Assembly: GCA_947488595.1 (NCBI GenBank) | Contig: CANKZI010000022.1 | Coordinates: 1 to 46,569 of the forward strand | Origin: Flavobacteriaceae bacterium | Lineage (GTDB): Bacteria; Bacteroidota; Bacteroidia; Flavobacteriales; Flavobacteriaceae | Length of the DNA: 46,569 nt | Reading direction: 5' to 3' | Shown here: positions 24,958 to 34,225 of the stretch, piece after piece | Layout: each line of letters starts with the position of its first letter | How positions within the stretch are numbered: the stretch's first letter is position 1 | Made by a program: the position numbers and the translations under genes | Notes under the pieces: generated by a model | Database searches by the model: none | What the model saw: the letters and a program-made list of their open reading frames with translations, nothing else | What the model was told of the DNA's origin: nothing

Positions 24958-26136
24958 CTATTTGAAAGCAGGAATACCAGTAATATCCATTCCAGTAATC
25001 AATAAATGAATATCGTGTGTACCTTCATAAGTTATCACCGATTCTAAATTCATCATGTGTCGCATAATCGAATATTCTCCAGTAATCCCCATTCCTCCTA
25101 AAATCTGACGTGCTTCTCGGGCAATATTAACTGCCATATCCACATTGTTTCTTTTCGCCATGGAAATTTGTGCGGTAGTGGCTTTGCCTTCGTTTCGCAA
25201 TACGCCCAAACGCCAAGTTAGCAATTGTGCTTTGGTGATTTCGGTAATCATCTCGGCCAATTTTTTTTGTTGTAATTGAGTTCCGGCAATAGGTTTGTCA
25301 AACTGAATCCGTTCTTTAGCATAACGCAAAGCCGTGTCATAACAATCCATCGCTGCGCCAATGGCACCCCAAGCGATGCCGTAACGAGCCGAGTCAAGAC
25401 AACCAAGTGGTGCGCCCAATCCAGATTTGTTAGGCAATAAATTTTCTTTTGGGACTTTGACGTTATCAAAAATCAATTCGCCTGTTGCTGAGGCACGAAG
25501 CGACCATTTGTTATGTGTTTCTGGAGTTGTAAAACCCTCCATGCCGCGTTCTACGATAAGTCCGTGAATTCTTCCCTCTTCATTTTTTGCCCAAACTATA
25601 GCAATATCTGCGAATGGAGCGTTTGATATCCACATTTTTGCACCATTCAAAAGGTAATGGTCGCCCATATCTTTGAAGTTGGTAATCATACTTCCAGGAT
25701 CAGAACCATAATTAGGTTCGGTCAATCCGAAGCAGCCCATAAATTCGCCAGAAGCCAATTTGGGTAAGTATTTTTTGCGTTGTGCTTCGTCACCATATTT
25801 GTAAATCGGGTACATTACTAAAGAAGATTGAACAGAAGCGGTTGATCGCACACCAGAGTCTCCTCTTTCGATTTCTTGCATAATCAAACCATAAGAAATT
25901 TGATCCAAACCTGCACCACCATACTCTTCCGGAATGTAGGGGCCAAATGCGCCAATATCGGCCAACCCTTTGATAATTTGGGTTGGAAATTCCGCTCTTT
26001 GAGCATAGTCTTCTATGATGGGCGATACGTCGCGTTTTACCCACTCGCGAGCAGCATCGCGTACCATTTTGTGTTCGTCTGATAATAATTCGTCAAGGTT
26101 GTAATAATCAGGTGCTTGAAAAAGATCTGGTTTCAT
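24958..26136 (-). CDS. gcdH: Glutaryl-CoA dehydrogenase (acyl-CoA dehydrogenase family)
   Basis: This FAD enzyme oxidises and decarboxylates glutaryl-CoA to crotonyl-CoA in lysine and tryptophan breakdown. The 392 residues fit. Marks of the glutaryl type rather than general acyl-CoA dehydrogenases are ASVQSSLVMYPIYKYG, FGLTEPNYGSDPGSM, and the C-terminal active-site motif ESVITYEGTHDIHLLI with the catalytic Glu, followed by GMDITGIPAF. The related saccharopine dehydrogenase gene lies 9 kb away. It is transcribed alone from a clear promoter. Confidence 0.9.
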   Translation of the reverse strand: MKPDLFQAPDYYNLDELLSDEHKMVRDAAREWVKRDVSPIIEDYAQRAEFPTQIIKGLADIGAFGPYIPEEYGGAGLDQISYGLIMQEIERGDSGVRSTASVQSSLVMYPIYKYGDEAQRKKYLPKLASGEFMGCFGLTEPNYGSDPGSMITNFKDMGDHYLLNGAKMWISNAPFADIAIVWAKNEEGRIHGLIVERGMEGFTTPETHNKWSLRASATGELIFDNVKVPKENLLPNKSGLGAPLGCLDSARYGIAWGAIGAAMDCYDTALRYAKERIQFDKPIAGTQLQQKKLAEMITEITKAQLLTWRLGVLRNEGKATTAQISMAKRNNVDMAVNIAREARQILGGMGITGEYSIMRHMMNLESVITYEGTHDIHLLITGMDITGIPAFK

Positions 26137-26211
26137 ATAAGTATATAATGTATGATGTGAATTATAAATTGAAAACTAAGAACGATTGGTTTTTATTACG
26201 AATAACTTTTG

Positions 26212-26219
26212 CAAATTTA
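26212..26219 (-). promoter_or_regulatory. gcdH promoter, -7 element TAAATTTG
   Basis: Read on the minus strand, an exact TAnnTTTG match lies 75 bases before the gcdH ATG. Confidence 0.5.
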
Positions 26220-26321
26220 CATAAAGAAATTTAACATTACATTGAACGAATGTTATAATTTATGTGAATTTGATAAAATTATCACTCAATTAGAACTTAT
26301 AAATACGAATTCAAAACCTTT

Positions 26322-27029
26322 TTACATCTTCAAATAAAAATCTTTCGTTAATTCGATATAAGCGTCAGTATATTCATGTCTGTTAATTTCGATAACCAAT
26401 TCATCTGAAGTCAAAGTTGTCAGCTCGAATCGCTTAAAAGCCATTAAACTTCTTACAATTGGTGTATTGTGCGCGCCTTTTACACGCGTTATTTTTATCG
26501 GAAAAAGTTCCATCTTAGCGCATAAATCCATGAACCGCTCTTCTTCTTTAAACGGAATAATGACTGCAAAAATCCCGTTTTCCGACAATAACAAATCGAC
26601 GGCTGCTACCAAATCTTCAAACGGCATGGCATCTTGAAAACGTGCCAAATCCCTATGTGTATCATTTGTTTTATAATCTTCAACATAAAATGGCGGATTG
26701 GAAACAATTAAGTCATACTCGTCCTCGGGATCGTCCACAAACTCATCTAAGCCAGCATGAAAACAAAACAGTCTGTCGCTCCAAGGTGAATTTTCAAAAT
26801 TGTCAACAGCCTGTTCATAAGCGTTTTCTTCAATTTCTAAAGCGTCTATTTGTTGTGCCTCGGTTCTTTGCGCCAACATTAAAGCAATGATTCCAGTGCC
26901 TGTTCCGATATCTAAAATCGAGTTTGGACGGTTATTAATAGGGCACCAAGCGCCTAGCAAAACACCATCAGTACCAATTTTCATCGCTGTTTTGTCCTGA
27001 TTTACCGAAAATTTTTTGAAAGCAAACAT
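26322..27029 (-). CDS. trmN6: tRNA1(Val) (adenine(37)-N6)-methyltransferase
   Basis: A 235-residue SAM-dependent methyltransferase of the TrmN6/YfiC type, which methylates A37 of one valine tRNA. The SAM loop is ILDIGTGTGIIALMLAQR and the N6-adenine catalytic motif is VSNPPFY. The N-terminus MFAFKKFSVNQDKTAMKIGT is typical of the family. It lies 50 bases upstream of truB on the same strand, so two tRNA or RNA modification genes are neighbours and may share a transcript. Confidence 0.9.
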   Translation of the reverse strand: MFAFKKFSVNQDKTAMKIGTDGVLLGAWCPINNRPNSILDIGTGTGIIALMLAQRTEAQQIDALEIEENAYEQAVDNFENSPWSDRLFCFHAGLDEFVDDPEDEYDLIVSNPPFYVEDYKTNDTHRDLARFQDAMPFEDLVAAVDLLLSENGIFAVIIPFKEEERFMDLCAKMELFPIKITRVKGAHNTPIVRSLMAFKRFELTTLTSDELVIEINRHEYTDAYIELTKDFYLKM

Positions 27030-27079
27030 GGGCTGATTTTAAATTAAATAGCAAATTTTTTTTATCAGTTGTAAAAACA

Positions 27080-27796
27080 CTATTCTATCAAGTCCTTTGA
27101 AACACTATTTTGTGCCAAAGTATTTTCAAAAGTTACTAATGAAATCGAATTCTCAATAGCATAATCGCCAATTTTTGTCCTTCGTAAAACGGTCAAATGC
27201 GCACCTGAAGTCAGGGCTTTTCCGAAATCAAATGCCAACGACCGAATATAAGTACCTTTGCTACAAACGATTCTAAAATCGATTTCGGGCAAAGCAATTC
27301 GTGTAATTTCAAACTCATGAACCGTTGTTTTTCTGAATGCAATTTCAACTATATCTCCTGCTCGGGCGTGTTCGTACAAGCGAATGCCATCTTTTTTAAT
27401 GGCAGAAAAAATGGGTGGTTTTTGGTCAATTTCGCCAATAAATTGTTGGGTAGTTTTTTGAATTAAATCTGAATCTATATGCGAAGTCGGATAAGTTTGA
27501 TCAATTTCGGTTTCCAAATCATAAGATGGTGTGGTTGCGCCTATAAAAAAAGTGCCTGTGTATGCTTTGGCTTGGCCTTGTAGTTCTGCAATGCGCTTGG
27601 TAAACTTACCGGTACAAACCAACAATAAGCCACTCGCCAAAGGATCTAGCGTACCTGCGTGACCAATTTTTATTTTTTTTAAATCTAAATGTCGTTTCAA
27701 CAGCCATTTCATTTTATTGACCGCTTGAAATGAAGTCCAATGCAAAGGTTTGTCAATCAAAATCACTTGTCCGTTTTGAACTTCGTCGGCTGTCAT
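27080..27796 (-). CDS. truB: tRNA pseudouridine(55) synthase
   Basis: TruB makes pseudouridine 55 in the T-loop of tRNAs. The 238 residues have the catalytic Asp in GHAGTLDPLASGLLLV and the family pattern VLIDKPLHWTSFQAVNK, with KGTYIRSLAFDFGKAL further on. The start shares one base with the stop of uppP, so the two are translationally linked, a common pairing in this phylum. Confidence 0.96.
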   Translation of the reverse strand: MTADEVQNGQVILIDKPLHWTSFQAVNKMKWLLKRHLDLKKIKIGHAGTLDPLASGLLLVCTGKFTKRIAELQGQAKAYTGTFFIGATTPSYDLETEIDQTYPTSHIDSDLIQKTTQQFIGEIDQKPPIFSAIKKDGIRLYEHARAGDIVEIAFRKTTVHEFEITRIALPEIDFRIVCSKGTYIRSLAFDFGKALTSGAHLTVLRRTKIGDYAIENSISLVTFENTLAQNSVSKDLIE

Positions 27797-28581
27797 TATA
27801 GTATCGTCAATGGATGGATAAAAAAATGAATGAGCAAGAGCGCAATACCTGCAATTATTCGGTAATAACCAAAAACTTTAAAACCATTTTTGCTCAAAAA
27901 TCCGATAAACGTTTTTATTGCTAAAAGCGCTACTACAAAACCAACGACATTGCCAATTATCAATAAGTTGACTTGCTCGTCGCTCAATACAAAACCGGCT
28001 TTGTAATAATCGTAGCATTTTTTTACTGTAGCACCAAGCATGGTCGGAACGGCTAAAAAAAAGGAGAATTCGGCAGCACTTGTTCGTGATAATTTTTGTG
28101 ACATTCCACCAACAATACTGGCGCCGCTTCTGGAAACACCTGGAATCATTGCCAAACATTGGAACAATCCGATTTTGAAAGCTGTTAAGTAGGTAACTTC
28201 GGTGGCTTCGCTACCTTTGAACCAAGCGTCGACTTTTAACAAAATTAGACCACCAATAACGAGCGAAATGGCTACTGTTATTGGATTTTCTAGCAAACCA
28301 TCGATTAAATCACTCAAGAGCAATCCCAAAACGACGGCTGGAACAAAAGCAACTAATAATTTAAGATAGAAATCAATACTTTGAAAAAATCTTTTGAAAT
28401 ACAAAACCACTACCGAAAGTATGGCGCCAAGTTGGATTACAATAGTAAATAATTTGGTAAAATCTTCTTGTGCGATACCAAAAAAGGACGAAGCAATAAT
28501 CATGTGTCCAGTAGAAGAAACAGGCAAAAACTCGGTTAAACCTTCAATAATTGCAAGAACAATGGCTTGTATATAATTCAT
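27796..28581 (-). CDS. uppP: Undecaprenyl-diphosphatase
   Basis: This inner-membrane enzyme recycles the lipid carrier undecaprenyl diphosphate to the monophosphate for cell wall and polysaccharide synthesis. The 261 residues include the two signature regions [17 protein letters not shown] and [16 protein letters not shown]. There are about eight membrane segments. It is the first gene of the uppP-truB pair. Confidence 0.96.
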   Translation of the reverse strand: MNYIQAIVLAIIEGLTEFLPVSSTGHMIIASSFFGIAQEDFTKLFTIVIQLGAILSVVVLYFKRFFQSIDFYLKLLVAFVPAVVLGLLLSDLIDGLLENPITVAISLVIGGLILLKVDAWFKGSEATEVTYLTAFKIGLFQCLAMIPGVSRSGASIVGGMSQKLSRTSAAEFSFFLAVPTMLGATVKKCYDYYKAGFVLSDEQVNLLIIGNVVGFVVALLAIKTFIGFLSKNGFKVFGYYRIIAGIALLLIHFFIHPLTIL

Positions 28582-28618
28582 AAATTGAAAAGGTGGTTAG
28601 GTTCAATTGGGTAATGTG

Positions 28619-28709
28619 TCAATTAGATAATTAGAATAAAAAAATGCGATTACTTAAACCTATAAATTCAATAATTATCTAATTGATTTCATTATCCCAT
28701 TATCTAATT
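28619..28709. repeat. AT-rich inverted and direct repeats upstream of uppP
   Basis: TCAATTAGATAATT (28619-28632) and AATTATCTAATTGA (28673-28686) form a perfect 14-base inverted repeat with a 40-base spacer. A third partial copy, ATTATCTAATTA, follows near 28698-28709. From memory, such 'attagataat' words fill many Flavobacterium spacers. There is no evident gene. Confidence 0.55.
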
Positions 28710-28711
28710 AA

Positions 28712-28945
28712 TTATTTTTTAGCTTTTTTTAAAATCGAATAAACGGTAATTCCAAAACCAATCAAAACCAATGTTGGAGCCAACCGAATTCTTCTGAAAT
28801 TGAACACCGCATTGCTAAACACTTTTGGGTCGTCGCTACCACCACCAGCCATTAAAATAAATCCCAAAGCAATAACGCCAATGCCGATTAATAAAATCTT
28901 GTAATTGACTTTTTCAAAAAGAAATTCTTGTTGTTTGTTTTCCAT
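28712..28945 (-). CDS. DUF3098 family membrane protein
   Basis: The 77-residue protein has two hydrophobic segments (YKILLIGIGVIALGFILMAG and LAPTLVLIGFGITVYSIL) joined by GGSDDPKVFSNAVFNFRRIR. This is the DUF3098 pattern, found beside ftsX across the Bacteroidota. Function unknown. It follows ftsX by 39 bases and probably shares its transcript. The link to cell division is inference from position. Confidence 0.88.
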   Translation of the reverse strand: MENKQQEFLFEKVNYKILLIGIGVIALGFILMAGGGSDDPKVFSNAVFNFRRIRLAPTLVLIGFGITVYSILKKAKK

Positions 28946-28984
28946 TTTTTTATTTTTTAAACTAATTATTCCTAAAAGTTAGCG

Positions 28985-29860
28985 TTAGTATAAATCATCC
29001 GTTCTCAAATTCAAGAACCGCTGAGTGGCAAAAAACGTACTAATCCAAGTAATCAAAATTCCCAAAACAATGACGCCAAACAAGACTAAACCAATCATTA
29101 CTGGCGCTTCCATAATTCCCAAATCAGGAAAATTCGTATCAATATAAACCAACACGCCAATTAAAGCCAACACTGCCAAAACCGAACCAATTATACCCAA
29201 TTTAACACTACGCCAAATAAACGGTTTTCTAATAAACGATTTTGTTGCACCCACCATTTGCATTGTTTTTATGATAAATCGGTTAGAATATATAGACAAT
29301 CGCATCGAACTGTTGATCAGCAAAACCGCTACCAACGCCAAAAATCCGCTGATAATCAAAATCCATAGGCTCACTTTTTGTATGTTATCATTAACCAAAT
29401 TGACCAATTGCTTGTCATAAACAATGTCTGAAACCATTTCGTTTTTTCGTAAACGATCTTCAATTTTAGCAATGCTATCGTTAACAATATAGTCGGCTTT
29501 CAAATTAATATCAAACGAATTTTGCAATGGGTTTGCGCCCAAAAAGGTCATAAAATCTTCTCCAATTACATCCGTGTGCATTTTTGCTGCTGCTTCTTTA
29601 GTAACATAAACGCTCTTTTTCACAAAACGTGCCGCAGTTAATTCGGCTTTAAAAGCATTAATCACACTATCGTTAGCTTCATTTTTAAAGAAAACAGTCA
29701 TTGCAATCTCCTCTTTAAAATCGTCAGAAAGTTTTTTCGAATTCAAGACAAACAAACCCAAAATTCCCAATAAAAAAAGTACTAGAAAAACACTCAAGAC
29801 CACCGAAAAATAGGAAGTCAGCAAGCGGCGTTTCTGAAATTTATCGAAAGAAGAACTCAT
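28985..29860 (-). CDS. ftsX: Cell division ABC transporter permease FtsX
   Basis: FtsX works with the ATPase FtsE to activate septal cell wall hydrolases. The 291-residue form has an N-terminal cytoplasmic part (FDKFQKRRLLTSYFSVVLSV), one membrane segment, a periplasmic domain of about 120 residues, and three more membrane segments with MRLSIYSNRFIIKTMQMVGA, a family signature. The frame is open to 29908, but MSSSFDKFQKRR at 29860 is the usual start, and the extra part looks non-native. ftsE is not in the window. Confidence 0.92.
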   Translation of the reverse strand: MSSSFDKFQKRRLLTSYFSVVLSVFLVLFLLGILGLFVLNSKKLSDDFKEEIAMTVFFKNEANDSVINAFKAELTAARFVKKSVYVTKEAAAKMHTDVIGEDFMTFLGANPLQNSFDINLKADYIVNDSIAKIEDRLRKNEMVSDIVYDKQLVNLVNDNIQKVSLWILIISGFLALVAVLLINSSMRLSIYSNRFIIKTMQMVGATKSFIRKPFIWRSVKLGIIGSVLAVLALIGVLVYIDTNFPDLGIMEAPVMIGLVLFGVIVLGILITWISTFFATQRFLNLRTDDLY

Positions 29861-30191
29861 AGTTACTATAATTATTCGGTAAAAATAACAAAGAATTTGT
29901 TTAATCATAGTTTATAACGCTCAAAGTTTTGACTTTCGTACAATAAATGTAAATTTGCTGTCGCGAATCGATTTTTTTCGTATAAGTTTGTTTTTGTAGC
30001 AGTAATTTATTGCTTTTAACAACATTTTGTCCCGCTTTGCGCTACAATCTTTTTGTTTTTTTAAGCAAAAACAAAAAGGATTTCCGCTGCAATCGGGGCT
30101 AGACGATAACATCTTTTTGTGTTATAAACCATAATAAAAAAGTTTTCAGTGTCCAACACCGAACACCAAACATTCTGAACCTAGAACCCAA
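29861..30191. other. Divergent spacer between ftsX and leuS
   Basis: No gene is seen. The stretch holds the interspersed element at 30028-30110 and, at about 30150-30190, short reiterated words of the type (C)GAACACC / GAACCTAGAACCC before the leuS ATG. A minus-strand frame across the element, rich in Cys, is a product of the repeat and not a gene. Confidence 0.55.
30028..30110. repeat. Interspersed intergenic element with long hairpin
   Basis: An A/T stem pairs about 30046-30060 (ATCTTTTTGTTTTT) with 30066-30081 (AAAAACAAAAAGGAT) with one bulge. It is flanked by GC-rich ends, GTCCCGCTTTGCGCTACA on the left and CCGCTGCAATCGGGGCT on the right, which also partly pair. From memory this is a common Bacteroidota intergenic element. 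It shares the AGCGnAAA motif with the block at 361-440. Confidence 0.65.
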
Positions 30192-33071
30192 ATGAAATAC
30201 AATCCAAACGAAATCGAAGCCAAATGGCAACACTATTGGGCCGAAAACCAAACTTTTGCTGCCTCCAACACTTCTGAAAAACCAAAATATTATGTTTTGG
30301 ATATGTTTCCATATCCTTCAGGTGCTGGTTTGCACGTGGGGCATCCTTTGGGTTATATCGCTTCTGATATTTATGCTCGATACAAACGCCACAAAGGGTT
30401 CAATGTTTTGCACCCACAAGGTTATGATAGTTTTGGACTTCCTGCCGAGCAATATGCCATACAAACCGGTCAGCATCCTGATAAAACTACTAAAGAAAAC
30501 ATTGCGCGCTACCGAGAACAACTCGATAAAATTGGTTTTTCGTTCGATTGGAGTCGCGAAGTACGTACATCAAACGCCGATTATTACAAGTGGACACAGT
30601 GGATTTTTATCCAACTGTTTGACTCTTGGTATTGCAAAAAGGAAGGACAAGCTTTTCCTGTATCCGATTTGGTCAAAGTATTTGAAGAGCAAGGCAATGC
30701 GATGGTCGAAGTGGCTTGCGATGACGATGTTGCTGTTTTTACGGCGGCAGAATGGAACAGTTATTCGTCTGAAGAACAACAAAAAATACTTTTAAAATAC
30801 AGATTGACTTATCTCGCCGAAACCGAAGTCAATTGGTGTCCCGGGTTGGGCACCGTTTTGGCCAACGACGAAATTGTCAATGGCGTTTCTGAACGTGGCG
30901 GTTATCCTGTAATCCGTAAAAAAATGACCCAATGGAGCATGCGCATTTCTGCCTATGCTGAGCGTTTGCTTACCGACTTAAAAACCATCGATTGGACACA
31001 ATCACTCAAAGACGCGCAAGAAAATTGGATCGGAAAATCGGTTGGTGCTTTGGTTACTTTCAAAGTCAAAGACGCCGAAGCAGAAGAAGATATTCTCGAT
31101 TTTATACTATCTGGTGATGATACCAATGGCCATAAAATCACAGTTTTTACAACACGTCCCGACACTATTTTTGGCGCCACATTTATGACTTTGGCACCCG
31201 AGCATGATTTGGTTGCTAAGATTACCACGTCTGAGCAAAAAGCAGCTGTCGATGCCTATATACAAGCCACAGCAAAGCGCAGCGAGCGCGAGCGGATGGC
31301 CGATGTAAAAACCATTTCGGGCGTTTTCACAGGTGCCTTTGCCGAACATCCTTTTACCAAAGAACCGATTCCGGTGTGGATTGGCGATTATGTTTTGGCC
31401 GGTTACGGTACCGGTGCCGTAATGGCAGTGCCTTGTGGCGACGAACGCGATTATGCTTTCGCGAACCACTTTAAAGGACAAAAAGGCATGCCTAACATAA
31501 AAAATATTTTCGCCAATGTCGATATTTCAGAGCAGGCTTATGGGTCAAAAGACAACGTAGTCCTTACCAATTCTGACTTCCTTGACGGAATGAACTACAA
31601 AGAAGCTACAGCAGCGGTCATCGATTCACTCGAAAAATTGGAACAAGGCGCAGGCAAAACAAATTACCGTTTACGCGATGCCGTTTTTTCGCGACAACGC
31701 TATTGGGGTGAGCCGTTTCCGGTGTATTATGTTAACGGATTTCCACAAATGATCGATGTGCAGTACTTACCAATTCGCCTTCCCGAAGTCGAAAAATATT
31801 TGCCTACCGAAGACGGACAACCACCTTTGGGCAATGCGACGGAATGGGCTTGGGATAGTGTCCAATGTAAAGTAGTTAATAATCAATTGATTAATGACGT
31901 GACTGTTTTTCCTTTAGAGTTGAACACCATGCCAGGCTGGGCAGGGAGCTCTTGGTATTGGTTGCGTTATATGGACGCGCACAACGAAAATGAATTTGTA
32001 TCAAAAGAAAACGAAGCCTATTGGCAGAATGTCGATTTGTATATTGGCGGTAGCGAGCATGCTACAGGCCATTTGTTGTATGCCCGTTTTTGGAACAAGT
32101 TTCTAAAAGACCGTGGTTTTGTTTCACAAGACGAACCTTTCAAAAAACTGATCAATCAGGGAATGATTTTGGGGATGAGTGCGTTGGTTTATAGAATTTC
32201 AGGAACCAACAAATATGTTTCTAAAAATCTTAAAAATGAATATGAAACAGAAGTTCTTCATATAGATGTAAGTCTTGTGAATGCTTCTAATGAAGTTGAT
32301 TTAGAGAAATTAAGAGAATGGCAACCTCAATTTAAGGATGCTGAATTTATTTCTGACAAGGGAAAGTTTTACGTTGGTCGTGAAGTAGAAAAAATGTCAA
32401 AACGATGGTATAATGTAGTTAACCCAGACAACATTTGTGAAGAATACGGAGCCGATACCTTACGTTTGTACGAAATGTTTTTGGGGCCGTTGGAACAAGC
32501 TAAACCCTGGAACACTGCAGGAATTTCGGGCGTTTTTGGTTTTCTAAAAAAATTATGGAAACTCTATTTTGACGAAAGTGGGTTGATTGTCAATGCCAGT
32601 CCAGCCAGCCCAGAAGCATTAAAAATCTTGCACAAAACCATCAAAAAAGTCCATGAAGACATCGAAGGTTTTTCGTTCAACACCTCGGTTAGCCAATTTA
32701 TGATTGCAGTCAACGAACTCACTGCGCTAAAATGTCATGAACGTTCGGTTTTAGAGCCGTTAGTGATTTTGATTTCGCCTTATGCGCCTCACATCGCCGA
32801 AGAACTATGGGAAAAACTCGGTCACCAACAAAGCATTTCCGAAGCGCCATTTCCAAAATTCAATCCCGATCATTTGGTCGAAAGCAGCAAAGAATATCCG
32901 GTGTCTTTCAACGGAAAAATGCGTTTTACAATCGAGCTTCCTTTAAATTTAACAGTGCCAGAAATTCAGGAAATCATCATGAACGATGCGCGTACAATCA
33001 AACAACTCGAAGGCAGAACGCCCAACAAAGTCATTATTGTACCCGGAAAAGTAATTAATCTAGTAGGATAA
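30192..33071 (+). CDS. leuS: Leucine-tRNA ligase
   Basis: This class I synthetase charges leucine tRNA in the cytosol. The 959 residues hold the HIGH-type site PYPSGAGLHVGHPLG, an editing domain in the middle with FTTRPDTIFGATF, the WYWLRYMDAHN region, and the KMSKS-type loop at EKMSKRWYNVVNPD. The loop is KMSKR rather than KMSKS. The connecting part before that loop (LGMSALVYRISGTNKYVSKN) is a large insert known in this phylum. The ATG at 30192 gives the canonical MKYNPNEIEAKWQHYW. Confidence 0.97.
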   Translation: MKYNPNEIEAKWQHYWAENQTFAASNTSEKPKYYVLDMFPYPSGAGLHVGHPLGYIASDIYARYKRHKGFNVLHPQGYDSFGLPAEQYAIQTGQHPDKTTKENIARYREQLDKIGFSFDWSREVRTSNADYYKWTQWIFIQLFDSWYCKKEGQAFPVSDLVKVFEEQGNAMVEVACDDDVAVFTAAEWNSYSSEEQQKILLKYRLTYLAETEVNWCPGLGTVLANDEIVNGVSERGGYPVIRKKMTQWSMRISAYAERLLTDLKTIDWTQSLKDAQENWIGKSVGALVTFKVKDAEAEEDILDFILSGDDTNGHKITVFTTRPDTIFGATFMTLAPEHDLVAKITTSEQKAAVDAYIQATAKRSERERMADVKTISGVFTGAFAEHPFTKEPIPVWIGDYVLAGYGTGAVMAVPCGDERDYAFANHFKGQKGMPNIKNIFANVDISEQAYGSKDNVVLTNSDFLDGMNYKEATAAVIDSLEKLEQGAGKTNYRLRDAVFSRQRYWGEPFPVYYVNGFPQMIDVQYLPIRLPEVEKYLPTEDGQPPLGNATEWAWDSVQCKVVNNQLINDVTVFPLELNTMPGWAGSSWYWLRYMDAHNENEFVSKENEAYWQNVDLYIGGSEHATGHLLYARFWNKFLKDRGFVSQDEPFKKLINQGMILGMSALVYRISGTNKYVSKNLKNEYETEVLHIDVSLVNASNEVDLEKLREWQPQFKDAEFISDKGKFYVGREVEKMSKRWYNVVNPDNICEEYGADTLRLYEMFLGPLEQAKPWNTAGISGVFGFLKKLWKLYFDESGLIVNASPASPEALKILHKTIKKVHEDIEGFSFNTSVSQFMIAVNELTALKCHERSVLEPLVILISPYAPHIAEELWEKLGHQQSISEAPFPKFNPDHLVESSKEYPVSFNGKMRFTIELPLNLTVPEIQEIIMNDARTIKQLEGRTPNKVIIVPGKVINLVG

Positions 33072-33443
33072 AAAACGTTGATCACTTTTTTTGTCTTTCC
33101 GGACAATTTCATAAAGGCGCAATAGAGGTAATCAAATCAGTATTATAGTTTAAAAAAAGGACCAACGCATTAAAAAATACCTGAATATGCAGATTCGTGA
33201 AAGTTCATTTTTAACGCATCGTAGGCAATAAATTTTCAAAAATTGGTGAATTCGTGGCAAATATTTTTATAACTTCAAAACACAATGCGGAATAAAAGTG
33301 AGGTATTAAATATTACAAGTGTCGAAATTTTTTTCTAATCTTCGTTAAAACGTTTCATTCGTTGGCCAAATGTGTCAAAATGGCATTTTCTTATTTTGGC
33401 TTATAATTTGTTATATCTGAATCAATAAAAAATAATAAAAAAA
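33072..33443. other. Gene-free spacer between leuS and the YugP-like gene
   Basis: No gene or hairpin terminator is apparent in 372 bases. Words such as GGTGAATTCGTGGCAAAT (about 33244) look like the reiterated spacer words common in this genus. The right end has TATAATTTG before the next gene, a near but not exact match to TAnnTTTG. Confidence 0.45.
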
Positions 33444-34145
33444 ATGGACATTACTTATATCATTATCATTGCGGCGATTGCTTTGTTAAGTTGGGCTGTA
33501 AGCGCCAAACTAAAAAGCAAATTTGAAACCTATTCTAAAGTCGGTTTGCGCAACGGCATGTCGGGTGCCGAAATAGCCGAAAAAATGCTTTCTGATCACG
33601 GAATTCGAGACGTAAGAGTGATTTCGACACCAGGAAGATTGACCGATCACTACAATCCAGCAGACAAAACGGTCAACTTGAGTGAGGCAGTTTATAACGA
33701 ACGTAATGCAGCAGCCGCCGCCGTAGCGGCACACGAATGTGGTCATGCAGTACAACATGCTACCGCTTATCAATGGCTAACGATGCGTTCGACTTTGGTA
33801 CCTGTTGTAAATATTGCTTCGGGAGCATCACAATGGTTGGTCATTGGCGGTTTGATTTTGGGCGCTGCTTCGGGTGTTGGTGGCGGTTATTATATTGCCA
33901 TTGCGGGATTGGGTTTAATGGCATTGGCAACAGCCTTTAGTTTTATTACACTTCCAGTAGAATATGACGCCAGTAACCGTGCATTGGCTTGGTTGAAAAA
34001 CAAAAACATGTTGAGCCAACAAGAATATGCAGGCGCCGAAGATGCCTTGAAATGGGCAGCAAGAACTTATTTGGTAGCTGCAATCGGTGCTTTAGCATCA
34101 CTTTTATATTGGGCATTCAGGGTTTTTGGTGGTTCCAGAGATTAA
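33444..34145 (+). CDS. YugP-type zinc-dependent membrane protease
   Basis: The 233-residue inner-membrane protein has the zinc protease motif AAHECGHAVQHATAYQW with a downstream acidic region LPVEYDASNRALAWL, as in the YugP/neutral zinc metallopeptidase family. There are about four membrane segments. It is probably involved in membrane protein quality control, though substrates are unknown. A strong terminator follows. Confidence 0.9.
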   Translation: MDITYIIIIAAIALLSWAVSAKLKSKFETYSKVGLRNGMSGAEIAEKMLSDHGIRDVRVISTPGRLTDHYNPADKTVNLSEAVYNERNAAAAAVAAHECGHAVQHATAYQWLTMRSTLVPVVNIASGASQWLVIGGLILGAASGVGGGYYIAIAGLGLMALATAFSFITLPVEYDASNRALAWLKNKNMLSQQEYAGAEDALKWAARTYLVAAIGALASLLYWAFRVFGGSRD

Positions 34146-34166
34146 GTAAAATATCACGTCAAATAC

Positions 34167-34196
34167 AATCCGTTTCGAAAGAGACGGATTTTTTGT
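34167..34196 (+). terminator. Terminator after the YugP-like gene
   Basis: A ten-base-pair stem AATCCGTTTC (34167-34176) / GAGACGGATT (34181-34190) with a GAAA tetraloop is followed by T's. Confidence 0.85.
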
Positions 34197-34225
34197 TCCC
34201 AAAACCCAAAACCGAAACCCAGCAC

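Noticed and set aside
29921..30112. Minus-strand 63-residue Cys-rich frame
   Set aside because: It is translation of the interspersed element at 30028-30110 and not a gene.
33072..33443. Possible tRNA or small RNA in the spacer after leuS
   Set aside because: No cloverleaf, T-loop or hairpin with T-run was found.
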